Assembly: GCA_033782935.1 (NCBI GenBank)
Contig: JAWQEG010000486.1
Coordinates: 682,001-746,000, forward strand
Direction of reading: 5' to 3'
DNA length: 64,000 nt
DNA from: Petrolisthes cinctipes
Lineage: Eukaryota; Arthropoda; Malacostraca; Decapoda; Porcellanidae
A program made the translations under genes and the position numbers. Below the pieces are notes generated by a model. It was not told the DNA's origin and did not search any database. It saw only the letters and a program-made list of their open reading frames with translations. Below, in pieces: positions 38,501 through 52,146 of the stretch. The first letter of the stretch is position 1; each line of letters begins with the position of its first letter.

Positions 38501-41500
38501 CGGGTAGAGAAGATTCATGCACATATCGACTTTGGACACTTAAAATATCGACTTTTAGCATGTTTTGAGCCTATATTTAGAAAACATTCTAGCACTATCT
38601 AGACATGTACAGATCGCTTCTGGGACCCAAACTATCGAATTTTCGGGTGTTTTGAGCCTGAATTTGAGATATAAACGGGTACAGATGATGCATGCACATA
38701 TTGACTTTGGACACTTAAAATATCGATTTTTAGCATGTTTTTAACCTTTATTTTGAAAAAGCTCTAGCACTGGGTAGGCATGTATAGATCGCTTCTGGGA
38801 CCCCAAAATATCGAATTTTCGGGTGTTTTGAGGTTGAATTTAGGATATAAACGGGTACAGAAGATGCATGCACATATCGACTTTTGGGCACCTAAAAGAT
38901 CGATTTTCAGTATTTTTTGGGCCTGTATTTTGAAAATACTCTAACACGGAGTAGGCATGTACAGATCGCTTCTGGGAACCCAAAATATCGAATTTTTGGG
39001 TGTTTTGATCCTGAATTTGAGATATCGACTTTGGGCACCTAAAATATCGATTTTTAGCATGTTTTGGGCCTATATTTTGAAAATATTCTTGCACTGAGTA
39101 AGCATGTACAGATCGCTTCTGGGACCCCAAAATATCGAATTTTCGGGTGTTTTGAGCCTGAATTTAAGATATAAACGGGTACAGAAGATGCATGCACATA
39201 TCGACTTTTGGGCACCTAAAATATCGATTTTGAGCATGTTTTCGGTCTGTATCTTGAAAACATTCTAACTAGGAGTAGGGATGTACTGATCGCTTCTACG
39301 ACCCAAAAATACCGAATTTTCGGGTGTTTTGAGCCTGAATTTGAGATATAAACGGGAACAAAAGATGTATGCACATATTGACTTTGAGCACCTAAAATAT
39401 TGATTTTCAGCATGTTTTGGGCCTGTATTTAGAAAATACTCTAACTAGGAGTAGGCATGTACAGGTCGCTTCTGGGACCCCAAAATATCGAATTTTCGGG
39501 TTTTTGGAGCCTGAATATGAGATATAAACGGGTACAGAAGACGCATGCACATATCGACTTTTGGGCACCTAAAAGAGCGATTTTCAGTATGTTTTAGGCC
39601 TGTATTTTGAAAATACTCTAACACGGAGTAGGAATGTACAGTTCGCTTATGGGACCCAAAAATATCGAATTTTCGGTTGTTTTGGGCCTGAAATTGAGAT
39701 ATTGACTTTGGGCAACTAAAATATCGATTTTTTGCATGTTTTGAGCCTATATTTTGAAAACATTCTAGCACTGACTAGACATGTACAGATCGCTTCTGGG
39801 ACCCCAAAATATCGAATTTTCGGGTGTTTTGAGGTTGAATTTGAGATATAAACTAGTGCAGAAGATGCATACACATGTTGACTTTGGGCACCTATAATAT
39901 CGATTTTCAGCATGTTTTGGGCCTGCATCTGAGTAGGCATGTACAGATCGCTTCTGGGACCCCAAAATATCGAATTTTCGGGTGTTTTGAGCCTGACTTT
40001 GAGATATAAACGGGTAGAAAAGATGCATGCACATATTGACTTAGAGCACCTAAAATATCGATTTTCAGCATGTTTTGGTCCTGTATTTTGAAAACATTCT
40101 AACTAGGAGTATGGATGTACAGATCGCTTCTAGGACCCAAAACTACTGAATTTTCGGGTGTTTTGAGCCTGAATTTGAGATATAAACGGGTACAGAAGAT
40201 GCATGCACATATTGACTTTGGGCACCTAAAATATCGATTTTCAGCATGTTTTGGGCCTTTATTTTGAAAATACTCTAACTCGGAGTAGGCATGTATAGAT
40301 CGCTTCTGGGACCCAAAAATATCGATGTTTCGGGTGTTTTCAGCCTGAATTTGAGATATAAACGGGTACAGAAGATGCATGCACATATCGACTTTTGAGC
40401 ACCTAAAATATCGATTTTGAGCTTGTTTTGGGTCTGTATCTTGAAAACATTCTAACTAGGAGTATGGATGTACAGATCGCTTCTAGGACCCAAAACTACT
40501 GAATTTTCGGGTGTTTTGAGCCTGAATTTGAGATATAAACGGGTACAGAAGATGCATGCACATATCGACTTAGGACACTTAAAATATCGATTTTTAGCAT
40601 GTTTTGAGCCTATATTTGTAAAACATTCTAGCACTGAGTAGGCTTGTACAGATCGTTTCTGGGACCCAAAAATATCGAATTATAGGGTGTTTTGAGGTTG
40701 AATTTGGGATATAAACGGGTACCGAAGATGCATGCACATATCGACTTTAGGGCACCTAAAAGATCGATTTTCTGTATGTTTTGGGCCTGTATTTTGAAAA
40801 TACTCTAACACGGAGTAGGCATGTACAGTTCGCTTCTGGGACCCCAAACCATCGAATTTTCGGGTGTTTTGGGCCTGAATTTGAGATGTCGACTTTGGGC
40901 ACCTAAAATATCGATTTTTAGCATGTTTTGAGCCTATATTTTGAAAACATTATAGCACTGACTAGACATGTACAGATCGCTTCTGGGACCCAAATTTATC
41001 GAATTTTAGGGTGTTTTGAGGTTGAATTTGAGATATAAACGAGTGCAGAAGATGCATACACATATCGACTTTGGACACTTAAAATATCGATTTTTTGCAT
41101 GTTTTGAGCCTATATTTTGAAAATATTCTAGCACTGACTAAACATGTACAGATCTCTTGCTTCTGGGACCAAAAATTATCGAATTTTCGGGTGTTTTGAG
41201 GTTGAATTTCATATATAAACGAGTGCAGAAGATGCATACACATATCGACTTTTGGGCAACTAAAAGATCGATTTTCAGTATGTTTTGGGCCTGTATTTTG
41301 AAAATACTCTAACACAGAGTAGGCATGTACAGTTTTCTTCTGGGACTCAAAAATATCGAATTTTCGGGTGTTTTGAGGTTGAATTTGGGATATAAACGGG
41401 TACAGAAGATGCATGCCCATGTCGACTTTGGGCTCCTAAAATATCGTTTTTCAGCATGTTTTGGGCCTGCATCTGAGTAGGCATGTACAGATCGCTTCTG

Positions 41501-42593
41501 GGCCCCAAAAACATTGAATTTTCGGATGTTTGGAGGCTGAATTTGAGATATAAACGGGTACAGAAGATGCATGCACATATCGACTTTTCGGCTCCTAAAA
41601 GATCGATTTTCAGTATGTTTTGGGCGTGTATTTTGAAAATACTCCAACACGGAGTAGGCATAAACAGTTCGCTTCTGGTACTTACAAAAATATCGAATTT
41701 TCGGGTGTTTTGGGTCTGAATTTGAGATATCGACTTTGGGCATCTAAAATATCGATTTTCAGTATGTTTTAGGCCTGTATATTGAAAATACTTTAACACG
41801 GAGTAGGCATGTACAAATCGCTTCTGGGACCCCAAAATATCGAATTTTTGGGTGTTTTGGGCCTGAATTTGAGATATCGACTTTGAGCACCTAAAATATC
41901 GATTTTTAGCTTTTTTTTGGGCTTATATTTTGAAAATATTCTAGCACTGAGTAGGCATGTACAGATCGCTTCTGGGACCGCAAAATATCGAATTTTCGGG
42001 TGTTTTGAGCCTGAATTTGAGATATAAACGGGTACAGAAGATGCATGCACATATCGACTTTTGGGCACCTAAAATATCGATTTTGGGCTTGTTTTGGGTC
42101 TGTATCTTGAAAACATTCTAACTAGGAGTAGGGATGTACAGATCGCTTCTAGGACCCAAAACTACCGAATTTTCGGGTGTTTTGAGCCTGAATTTGAGAT
42201 ATAAACGGGTACAGAAGATGCATGCACATATTGACTTTGGGCACCTAAAATATCGATTTTCAGCATGTTTTGGGCCTTTATTTTGAAAATACTCTAACTA
42301 GGAATAGGCATGTACAGATCGCTTCTGGGACCCAAAAATATCGATGTTTCGGGTGTTTTGAGGTTGAATTTGAGATATAAACGGGTACAGATGATGCATG
42401 CACATATCGACTTTTGGGCACCTAAAAGATCGATTTTCAGTATGTTTTGGGCCTGTATTTTGAAAATACTCTAACACGGAGTAGGAATGTACAGTTCGCT
42501 TATGGGACCCCAAAATATCGAATTTTCGGGTGTTTTGGGCCTAAAATTGAGATATCGAATTTGGGGACCTAAAATATCGATTTTTTGCATGTT
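32574..42593 (+). repeat. Long low-order satellite stretch with dispersed shared cassettes
   Basis: About 10 kb of L, S and M monomers without a long tandem HOR. Recognisable cassettes are shared with distant places. The TTTTCGGCTCC / CATAAACAG cassette lies near 36,234 and 41,585. An AATTCTCGGG plus ATAAACAGATGATG variant lies near 33,330 and 37,290. A ~0.7-kb block near 39,100-39,771 matches 11,405 bp downstream. ATTCTAGCACTAACACGG hybrid monomers occur near 32,805 and 36,912. There is a T-run (TAGCTTTTTTTTGGGC) near 41,908 and a 4-bp insertion near 41,153. All of it is satellite. Confidence 0.78.
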
Positions 42594-45104
42594 TTGGGCC
42601 TATATTTTGAAAATATTCTAGCACTAAGTAGGCATGTACAGATCACTTCTGGGACCCCAAAATATCGAATTTTCGGGTGTTTTGAGACTGAATTTGAGAT
42701 ATAAACGGGTAGAGAAGATTCATGCACATATCGACTTTGGACACTTAAAATATCGACTTTTAGCATGTTTTGAGCCTATATTTTGAAAACATTCTAGCAC
42801 TGACTAGACATGTACAGATCGCTTATGGGACCCAAACTATCGAATTTTCGGGTGTTTTGAGGTTGAATTTGAGATATAAACTAGTGCAGAAGATGCATAC
42901 ACATGTTGACTTTGGGCACCTATAATATCGATTTTCAGCATGTTTTGGGCCTGCATCTGTGTAGGCATGTACAGATCGCTTCTGGGACCCCCAAATATCG
43001 AATTTTCGGGTGTTTTGAGCCTGACTTTGAGATATAAACGGGTAGAAAAGATGCATGCACATATTGACTTTGAGCACCTAAAATATCGATTTTCAGCATG
43101 TTTTGGGCCTGTATTTTGAAAATACTCTAACACGGAGTAGGTATGTACAGTTCGCTTCTGGGACCCCAAAATATCGAATTTGTGGTGTTTTGGGCCTGAA
43201 TTTGAGATATCGACTTTGGGCACCTAAAATATCGATTTTTAGCATGTTTTGGGCCTATATTTTGAAAATATTCTAGCACTAAGTAGGCATGTACAGATCA
43301 ATTCTGGGACCCCAAAATATCGAATTTTCGGGTGTTTTGAGGTTGAATTTGAGATATAAACGAGTGCAGAAGATGCATACACTTATTGACTTTGGGCACC
43401 TAAAATATCGATTTTCAGCATGTTTTGGGCCTGCATCTGAGTAGGCATGTACAGATCGCTTCTGGGACCCCCAAATATCGAATTTTCGGGTGTTTTGAGC
43501 CTGAATTTGAGATATAAACGGGTAGAGAAGATTCATGCACATATTGACTTAGGTCACCTAAAATATCGATTTTCAGCATGTTTTGGGCGTGTATTTTGAA
43601 AGTACTCTAACACGGAGTAGGTATGTACAGTTAGCTTCTGGGACCCCAAAATATCGAATTCTCGGGTGTTTTGAGCCTGAATTTGAGATATAAACAGATG
43701 ATGCATGCACATATCGACTTTGGACACATAAATATATCGATTTTTAGCATGTTTTGAGCCTATATTTTGAAAACATTCTAGCACTTTGTAGGCATGTACA
43801 GATCACTTCTGGGACCCAAAAATATCGAATTTTCGGGTGTTTGGAGCCTGAATTTGAGATATAAACGGGTACAGAAGATGCATGCGCATATCGACTTTTG
43901 GGCACCTAACAGATCGATTTTCAGTATGTTTTGAGCCTGTATTTTGAAAATACTCTAACACGGAGTAGGCATGTACAGTTCGCTTCTGGGACCACAAAAT
44001 ATCGAATTTATGGGTGTTTTGAGCCTGAATTTGAGATATAAACGGGTACAGATGATGCATGCACATATCGACTTTGGACACTTAAAATATCGATTTTTAG
44101 CATGTTTTGAGCCTATATTTTGAAAATATTCTAGCACTAAGTTGGTATGTACAGATCACTTCTGGGACCCCAAAATATCGAATTTTCGGGTGTTTTGAGC
44201 CTGAATTTGAGATATAAACGGGTACAGATGTTGCATGCACTTATTGACTTTGGATACTTAAAATATCGATTTTTAGCATGTTTTTAACCTTTATTTTGAA
44301 AAAACTCTAGCACTGAGTAGGCATGTACAGATCGCTTCTGGGACCCCAAAATATCGAATTTTCGGGTGTTTTGAGGTTGAATTTAGGATATAAACGGGTT
44401 CAAAAGATTCATGCACATATCGACTTTTGGGCACCTTAAAGATCGATTTTCAGTATGTTTTGGGCCTGTATTTTGAAAATACTCTAACACGGAGTAGGCA
44501 TGTACAGATCGTTTCTGGGACCCCAAAATATCGAATTTTTGGGTGTTTTGATCCTGAATTTGAAATATCGACTTTGGGCACCTAAAATATCGATTTTTTG
44601 CATGTTTTGGGCCTATATTTTGGATATATTCTAGCACTAAGTAGGCATGTACAGATCACTTCTGGGACCCCAAAATATCGAATTTTCGGGTGTTTTGAGA
44701 CTGAATTTGAGATATAAACGGGTAGAGAAGATTCATGCACATATCGACTTTGGACACTTAAAATATCGACTTTTAGCATGTTTTGAGCCTATATTTTGAA
44801 AACATTCTAGCACTGACTAGACATGTACAGATCGCTTCTGGGACCCCAAAATATCGAATTTTCGGGTGTTTTGAGGTTGAATTTAAGATATAAACTTGTG
44901 CAGAAGATGCATACACATGTTGACTTTGGGCACCTAAAATATCGATTTTCAGCATGTTTTGGTCCTGTATTTTGAAAATACTCTAACACGGAGTAGGTAT
45001 GTACAGTTCGCTTCTGGGACCCCAAAATATCGAATTTTTGGTGTTTTGGGCCTGAATTTGAGATATCGACTTTGGGCACCTAAAATATCGATTTTTAGCA
45101 TGTT
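42594..45104 (+). repeat. 2,511-bp higher-order repeat, copy 1
   Basis: Matches 45,105 onward at a constant 2,511-bp offset with almost no visible differences. Shared rare text includes GGTAGAGAAGATTCATGC, GACCCAAACTATCG, CACCTATAATATCG, CTGCATCTGTGTAGG (M sites 42,953 and 45,464), GAATTTGTGGTG, AGCACTTTGTAGG and CACCTAACAGATCG. The unit contains two M monomers (42,953 and 43,433). It also holds a monomer with a 6-bp deletion (ATAAACAGATGATG near 43,689). Confidence 0.9.
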
Positions 45105-47685
45105 TTGGGCCTATATTTTGAAAATATTCTAGCACTAAGTAGGCATGTACAGATCACTTCTGGGACCCCAAAATATCGAATTTTCGGGTGTTTTGAGACT
45201 GAATTTGAGATATAAACGGGTAGAGAAGATTCATGCACATATCGACTTTGGACACTTAAAATATCGACTTTTAGCATGTTTTGAGCCTATATTTTGAAAA
45301 CATTCTAGCACTGACTAGACATGTACAGATCGCTTATGGGACCCAAACTATCGAATTTTCGGGTGTTTTGAGGTTGAATTTGAGATATAAACTAGTGCAG
45401 AAGATGCATACACATGTTGACTTTGGGCACCTATAATATCGATTTTCAGCATGTTTTGGGCCTGCATCTGTGTAGGCATGTACAGATCGCTTCTGGGACC
45501 CCCAAATATCGAATTTTCGGGTGTTTTGAGCCTGACTTTGAGATATAAACGGGTAGAAAAGATGCATGCACATATTGACTTTGAGCACCTAAAATATCGA
45601 TTTTCAGCATGTTTTGGGCCTGTATTTTGAAAATACTCTAACACGGAGTAGGTATGTACAGTTCGCTTCTGGGACCCCAAAATATCGAATTTGTGGTGTT
45701 TTGGGCCTGAATTTGAGATATCGACTTTGGGCACCTAAAATATCGATTTTTAGCATGTTTTGGGCCTATATTTTGAAAATATTCTAGCACTAAGTAGGCA
45801 TGTACAGATCAATTCTGGGACCCCAAAATATCGAATTTTCGGGTGTTTTGAGGTTGAATTTGAGATATAAACGAGTGCAGAAGATGCATACACTTATTGA
45901 CTTTGGGCACCTAAAATATCGATTTTCAGCATGTTTTGGGCCTGCATCTGAGTAGGCATGTACAGATCGCTTCTGGGACCCCCAAATATCGAATTTTCGG
46001 GTGTTTTGAGCCTGAATTTGAGATATAAACGGGTAGAGAAGATTCATGCACATATTGACTTAGGTCACCTAAAATATCGATTTTCAGCATGTTTTGGGCG
46101 TGTATTTTGAAAGTACTCTAACACGGAGTAGGTATGTACAGTTAGCTTCTGGGACCCCAAAATATCGAATTCTCGGGTGTTTTGAGCCTGAATTTGAGAT
46201 ATAAACAGATGATGCATGCACATATCGACTTTGGACACATAAATATATCGATTTTTAGCATGTTTTGAGCCTATATTTTGAAAACATTCTAGCACTTTGT
46301 AGGCATGTACAGATCACTTCTGGGACCCAAAAATATCGAATTTTCGGGTGTTTGGAGCCTGAATTTGAGATATAAACGGGTACAGAAGATGCATGCGCAT
46401 ATCGACTTTTGGGCACCTAACAGATCGATTTTCAGTATGTTTTGAGCCTGTATTTTGAAAATACTCTAACACGGAGTAGGCATGTACAGTTCGCTTCTGG
46501 GACCACAAAATATCGAATTTATGGGTGTTTTGAGCCTGAATTTGAGATATAAACGGGTACAGATGATGCATGCACATATCGACTTTGGACACTTAAAATA
46601 TCGATTTTTAGCATGTTTTGAGCCTATATTTTGAAAATATTCTAGCACTAAGTTGGTATGTACAGATCACTTCTGGGACCCCAAAATATCGAATTTTCGG
46701 GTGTTTTGAGCCTGAATTTGAGATATAAACGGGTACAGATGTTGCATGCACTTATTGACTTTGGATACTTAAAATATCGATTTTTAGCATGTTTTTAACC
46801 TTTATTTTGAAAAAACTCTAGCACTGAGTAGGCATGTACAGATCGCTTCTGGGACCCCAAAATATCGAATTTTCGGGTGTTTTGAGGTTGAATTTAGGAT
46901 ATAAACGGGTTCAAAAGATTCATGCACATATCGACTTTTGGGCACCTTAAAGATCGATTTTCAGTATGTTTTGGGCCTGTATTTTGAAAATACTCTAACA
47001 CGGAGTAGGCATGTACAGATCGTTTCTGGGACCCCAAAATATCGAATTTTTGGGTGTTTTGATCCTGAATTTGAAATATCGACTTTGGGCACCTAAAATA
47101 TCGATTTTTTGCATGTTTTGGGCCTATATTTTGGATATATTCTAGCACTAAGTAGGCATGTACAGATCACTTCTGGGACCCCAAAATATCGAATTTTCGG
47201 GTGTTTTGAGACTGAATTTGAGATATAAACGGGTAGAGAAGATTCATGCACATATCGACTTTGGACACTTAAAATATCGACTTTTAGCATGTTTTGAGCC
47301 TATATTTTGAAAACATTCTAGCACTGACTAGACATGTACAGATCGCTTCTGGGACCCCAAAATATCGAATTTTCGGGTGTTTTGAGGTTGAATTTAAGAT
47401 ATAAACTTGTGCAGAAGATGCATACACATGTTGACTTTGGGCACCTAAAATATCGATTTTCAGCATGTTTTGGTCCTGTATTTTGAAAATACTCTAACAC
47501 GGAGTAGGTATGTACAGTTCGCTTCTGGGACCCCAAAATATCGAATTTTTGGTGTTTTGGGCCTGAATTTGAGATATCGACTTTGGGCACCTAAAATATC
47601 GATTTTTAGCATGTTTTGGGCCTATATTTTGAAAATATTCTAGCACTAAGTAGGCATGTACAGATCACTTCTGGGATCCCAAAAT
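45105..47685 (+). repeat. 2,511-bp higher-order repeat, copy 2 (plus ~70 bp of continued identity)
   Basis: Second copy, running until near 47,685. There the text changes to TCTGGGATCCCAAAATATC and ATCAAATTTTC, where copy 1's continuation (45,170) has TCTGGGACCCC and ATCGAATTTTC. The last ~600 bp also act as the start of the first 1,675-bp unit, so the two HORs overlap. Confidence 0.9.
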
Positions 47686-48747
47686 ATCAAATTTTCGGGT
47701 GTTTTGAGCCTGAATTTGAGATATAAACGGGTACAGATGATGCATGCACAAATTGACTTTGGACACTTAAAATATCGATTTTTAGCATGTTTTTAACCTT
47801 TATTTTGAAAAAAACTCTAGCACTGAGTAGGCATGTACAGATCGCTTCTGGGACCCCAAAATATCGAATTTTCGGGTGTTTTGAGGTTGAATTTAGGATA
47901 TAAACGGGTACTGAAGATGCATTCACATATCGACTTTTGGGCACCTAAAAGATCGATTTTCAGTATGTTTTGGGCCTGTAATTTGAAAATGCTCTAACAC
48001 GGGGTAGGCATGTACAGATCGCTTCTGGGACCCCAAAATATCGAATTTTTGGGTGTTTTGATCCTGAATTTGAGATATCGACTTTGGGCACCTAAAATAT
48101 CGATTTTTAGCATGTTTTGGGCCTATATTTTGAAAATATTCTAGCACTGAGTAGGCATGTACAGATCGCTTCTGGGACCCCAAAATATCGAATTTTCGGG
48201 TTTTTTGAGCCTGAATTTAAGATATAAACGGGTACAGAAGATGCATGCACATATCGACTTTTGGGCACCTAAAATATCGATTTTGAGCATGTTTTCGGTC
48301 TGTATCTTGAAAACATTCTAACTAGGAGTAGGGATGTACAGATCGCTTCTAGGACCCAAAAATACCGAATTTTCGGGTGTTTTGAGCCTGAATTTGAGAT
48401 ATAATCGGGAACAGAAGATGCATGCACATATTGACTTTGAGCACCTAAAATATCGATTTTCAGCATGTTTTGGGCCTGTATTTTGAAAATACTCTAACTA
48501 GGAGTAGGCATGTACAGATCGCTTCTGGGACCCCAAAATATCGAATTTTCGGGTTTTTGGAGCCTGAATATGAGATATAAACGGGTACAGAAGACGCATG
48601 CACATATCGACTTTTGGGCACCTAAAAGATCGATTTTCAATATGTTTTGGGCCTGTATTTTGAAAATTCTCTAACACGGAGTAGGAATGTACAGTTTGCT
48701 TATGGGACCCCAAAATATCGAATTTTCGGGTGTTTTGGGCCTAAAAT
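47073..48747 (+). repeat. 1,675-bp higher-order repeat, copy 1
   Basis: Matches 48,748 onward at an offset of 1,676 and then 1,675 bp; the change of one base is at GACCCCAAAATATCG (47,351) against GACCCAAACTATCG (49,028). Shared variants include TTTTGGATATATTC, ACAAATTGACTTTGG, TTGAAAAAAACTCTAGC, GGGTACTGAAGATGCATTC, AAAATGCTCTAACACGGGG and ATGTTTTCGGTCTG. Confidence 0.85.
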
Positions 48748-50360
48748 TGAGATGTCGACTTTGGGCACCTAAAATATCGATTTTTTGCATGTTTTGGGCC
48801 TATATTTTGGATATATTCTAGCACTAAGTAGGCATGTACAGATCACTTCTGGGACCCCAAAATATCGAATTTTCGGGTGTTTTGAGACTGAATTTGAGAT
48901 ATAAACGGGTAGAGAAGATTCATGCACATATCGACTTTGGACACTTAAAATATCGACTTTTAGCATGTTTTGAGCCTATATTTTGAAAACATTCTAGCAC
49001 TGACTAGACATGTACAGATCGCTTCTGGGACCCAAACTATCGAATTTTCGGGTGTTTTGAGGTTGAATTTAAGATATAAACTTGTGCAGAAGATGCATAC
49101 ACATGTTGACTTTGGGCACCTAAAATATCGATTTTCAGCATGTTTTGGTCCTGTATTTTGAAAATACTCTAACACGGAGTAGGTATGTACAGTTCGCTTC
49201 TGGGACCCCAAAATATCGAATTTTTGGTGTTTTGGGCCTGAATTTGAGATATCGACTTTGGGCACCTAAAATATCGATTTTTAGCATGTTTTGGGCCTAT
49301 ATTTTGAAAATATTCTAGCACTAAGTAGGCATGTACAGATCACTTCTGGGATCCCAAAATATCAAATTTTCGGGTGTTTTGAGCCTGAATTTGAGATATA
49401 AACGGGTACAGATGATGCATGCACAAATTGACTTTGGACACTTAAAATATCGATTTTTAGCATGTTTTTAACCTTTATTTTGAAAAAAACTCTAGCACTG
49501 AGTAGGCATGTACAGATCGCTTCTGGGACCCCAAAATATCGAATTTTCGGGTGTTTTGAGGTTGAATTTAGGATATAAACGGGTACTGAAGATGCATTCA
49601 CATATCGACTTTTGGGCACCTAAAAGATCGATTTTCAGTATGTTTTGGGCCTGTAATTTGAAAATGCTCTAACACGGGGTAGGCATGTACAGATCGCTTC
49701 TGGGACCCCAAAATATCGAATTTTTTGGTGTTTTGATCCTGAATTTGAGATATCGACTTTGGGCACCTAAAATATCGATTTTTAGCATGTTTTGGGCCTA
49801 TATTTTGAAAATATTCTAGCACTGAGTAGGCATGTACAGATCGCTTCTGGGACCCCAAAATATCGAATTTTCGGGTTTTTTGAGCCTGAATTTAAGATAT
49901 AAACGGGTACAGAAGATGCATGCACATATCGACTTTTGGGCACCTAAAATATCGATTTTGAGCATGTTTTCGGTCTGTATTTTGAAAACATTCTAACTAG
50001 GAGTAGGGATGTACAGATCGCTTCTAGGACCCAAAAATACCGAATTTTCGGGTGTTTTGAGCCTGAATTTGAGATATAAACGGGAACAGAAGATGCATGC
50101 ACATATTGACTTTGAGCACCTAAAATATCGATTTTCAGCATGTTTTGGGCCTGTATTTTGAAAATACTCTAACTAGGAGTATGCATGTACAGATTGCTTC
50201 TGGGACCCCAAAATATCGAACTTTCGGGTTTTTGGAGCCTGAATATGAGATATAAACGGGTACAGAAGACTCATGCACATATCGACTTTTGGGCACCTAA
50301 AAGATCGATTTTCAGTATGTTTTGGGCCTGTATTTTGAAAATACTCTAACACGGAGTAGG
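48748..50360 (+). repeat. 1,675-bp higher-order repeat, copy 2
   Basis: Second copy, agreeing with copy 1 until about 50,360. Differences are scattered single bases, for example TTTTTTGGTG near 49,723 against TTTTTGGGTG near 48,046, GTATGCATG near 50,180 and GACTCATGC near 50,267. Confidence 0.85.
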
Positions 50361-50970
50361 CATGTACAGATTGCTTCTGGGACCCCAAAATATCGAATTT
50401 TTGGGTATTTTGATCCTGAATTTGAGATATCGACTTTGGGCACCTAAAATATCGATTTTTAGCATGTTTTGGGCCTATATTTTGAAAATATTCTAGCACT
50501 GAGTAGGCATGTACAGATCGCTTCTGGGACCCCAAAATATCGAATTTTCGGGTGTTTTGAGCCTGAATTTAAGATATAAACGGGTACAGAAGATGCATGC
50601 ACATATCGACTTTTGGGCACCTAAAATATCGATTTTAAGCATGTTTTCGGTCTGTATCTTGAAAACATTCTAACTAGGAGTAGGGATGTACTGATCGCTT
50701 CTAGGACCCAAAAATACCGAATTTTCGGGTGTTTTGAGCCTGAATTTGAGATATAAACGGGAACAGAAGATGCATGCACATATTGACTTTGAGCACCTAA
50801 AATATCGATTTTCAGCATGTTTTGGGCCTGTATTTTGAAAATACTCTAACTAGGAGTAGGCATGTACAGATCGCTTCTGGGACCCCAAAATATCGAATTT
50901 TCGGGTTTTTGGAACCAGAATATGAGATATAAACGGGTACAGAAGACGCATGCACATATCGACTTTTGGG
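49615..50970 (+). repeat. 677-bp tetrameric step (49,615-50,292 repeated to ~50,970)
   Basis: Text around 49,944-50,141 recurs at 50,621-50,818, an offset of 677 bp that fits S plus three L monomers. The shared run includes GAATTTAAGATATAAACGG, ATGTTTTCGGTCTG, AAATACCGAATTTTC, AACGGGAACAGAAG and CGGGTTTTTGGA. The pattern reappears after a further 853 bp (GTACTGATCGC at 50,691 and 51,544), one L monomer more than the step. Confidence 0.75.
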
Positions 50971-52146
50971 CACCTAAAAGAGCGATTTTCAGTATGTTTT
51001 AGGCCTGTATTTTGAAAATACTCTAACACGGAGTAGGAATGTACAGTTCGCTTATGGGACCAAAAAATATCGAATTTTCGGGTGTTATGGGCCTGAAATT
51101 GAGATATCGACTTTGGGCAACTAAAATATCGATTTTTTGCATGTTTTGGGCCTATATTTTGAAAATATTCTAGCACTAAGTAGGCATGTAGAGATCACTT
51201 CTGGGACCCCAAAATATCGAATTTTTGGGTGTTTTGAGACTGAATTTGAGATATAAACGGGTAGAGAAGATTCATGCACATATCGACTTTGGACACTTAA
51301 AATATCGACTTTTAGCATGTTTTGAGCCTGTATTTTGATAAAATTCTAGCACTAAGTAGGCATGTACAGATCGCTTCTGGGACCCCAAAATATCGAATTT
51401 TCGGGTGTTTTGAGCCTGAATTTAAGATATAAACGGGTATAGAAGATGCATGCACATATCGACTTTTGGGCACCTAAAATATCGATTTTGAGCATGTTTT
51501 CGGTCTGTATCTTGAAAACATTCTAACTAGGAGTAGGGATGTACTGATCGCTTCTAGGACCCAAAAATAACGAATTTTCGGGTGTTTTGAGCCTGAATTT
51601 GAGATATAAATGGTACAGAAGATGCATGCACATATTGACTTTGAGCACCTAAAATATCGATTTTCAGCATATTTTGGGCCTGTATTTTGAAAATACTCTA
51701 ACTAGGAGTAGGCATGTACAGATCGCTTCTGGGACCCCAAAATATCGAATTTTCGGGTTTTTGGAGCCTGAATTTGAGATATCGACTTTGGGCACCTAAA
51801 ACATCGATTTTTAGCATGTTTTGAGCCTGTATTTTGAAAACATTCTAGCACTGACTAGACATGTACAGATCGCTTCTGGGACCCAAACTATCGAGTTTTC
51901 GGGTGTTTTGAGGTTGAATTTGAGATATAAACTAGTGCAGAAGATGCATACACATGTTGACTTTGGGCACCTATAATGTCGATTTTCAGCATGTTTTGGG
52001 CCTGCATCTGAGTAGGCATGTACAGATCGCTTCTGGGACCCCAAAATATCGAATTTTCGGGTGTTTTGAGCCTGACTTTGAGATATAAACGGGTTGAAAA
52101 GATGCATGCACATATTGACTTTGAGCACCTAAAATATCGATTTTCA
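50971..52146 (+). repeat. Irregular satellite stretch between HOR families
   Basis: Begins inside the block that copies 39,1xx-39,771 at an 11,405-bp offset (up to about 51,176). It then holds further copies of the GTACTGATCGC lineage, a one-base-shorter ATAAATGGTACAG variant near 51,608 and an M monomer at 52,004. All of it is satellite. Confidence 0.72.

Noticed and set aside
41900..41915. T-run TAGCTTTTTTTTGGGC as a terminator or insertion scar
   Set aside because: It is a local expansion of the T-rich GCATGTTTTGGGC landmark in one monomer, with no stem-loop and no target-site duplication.
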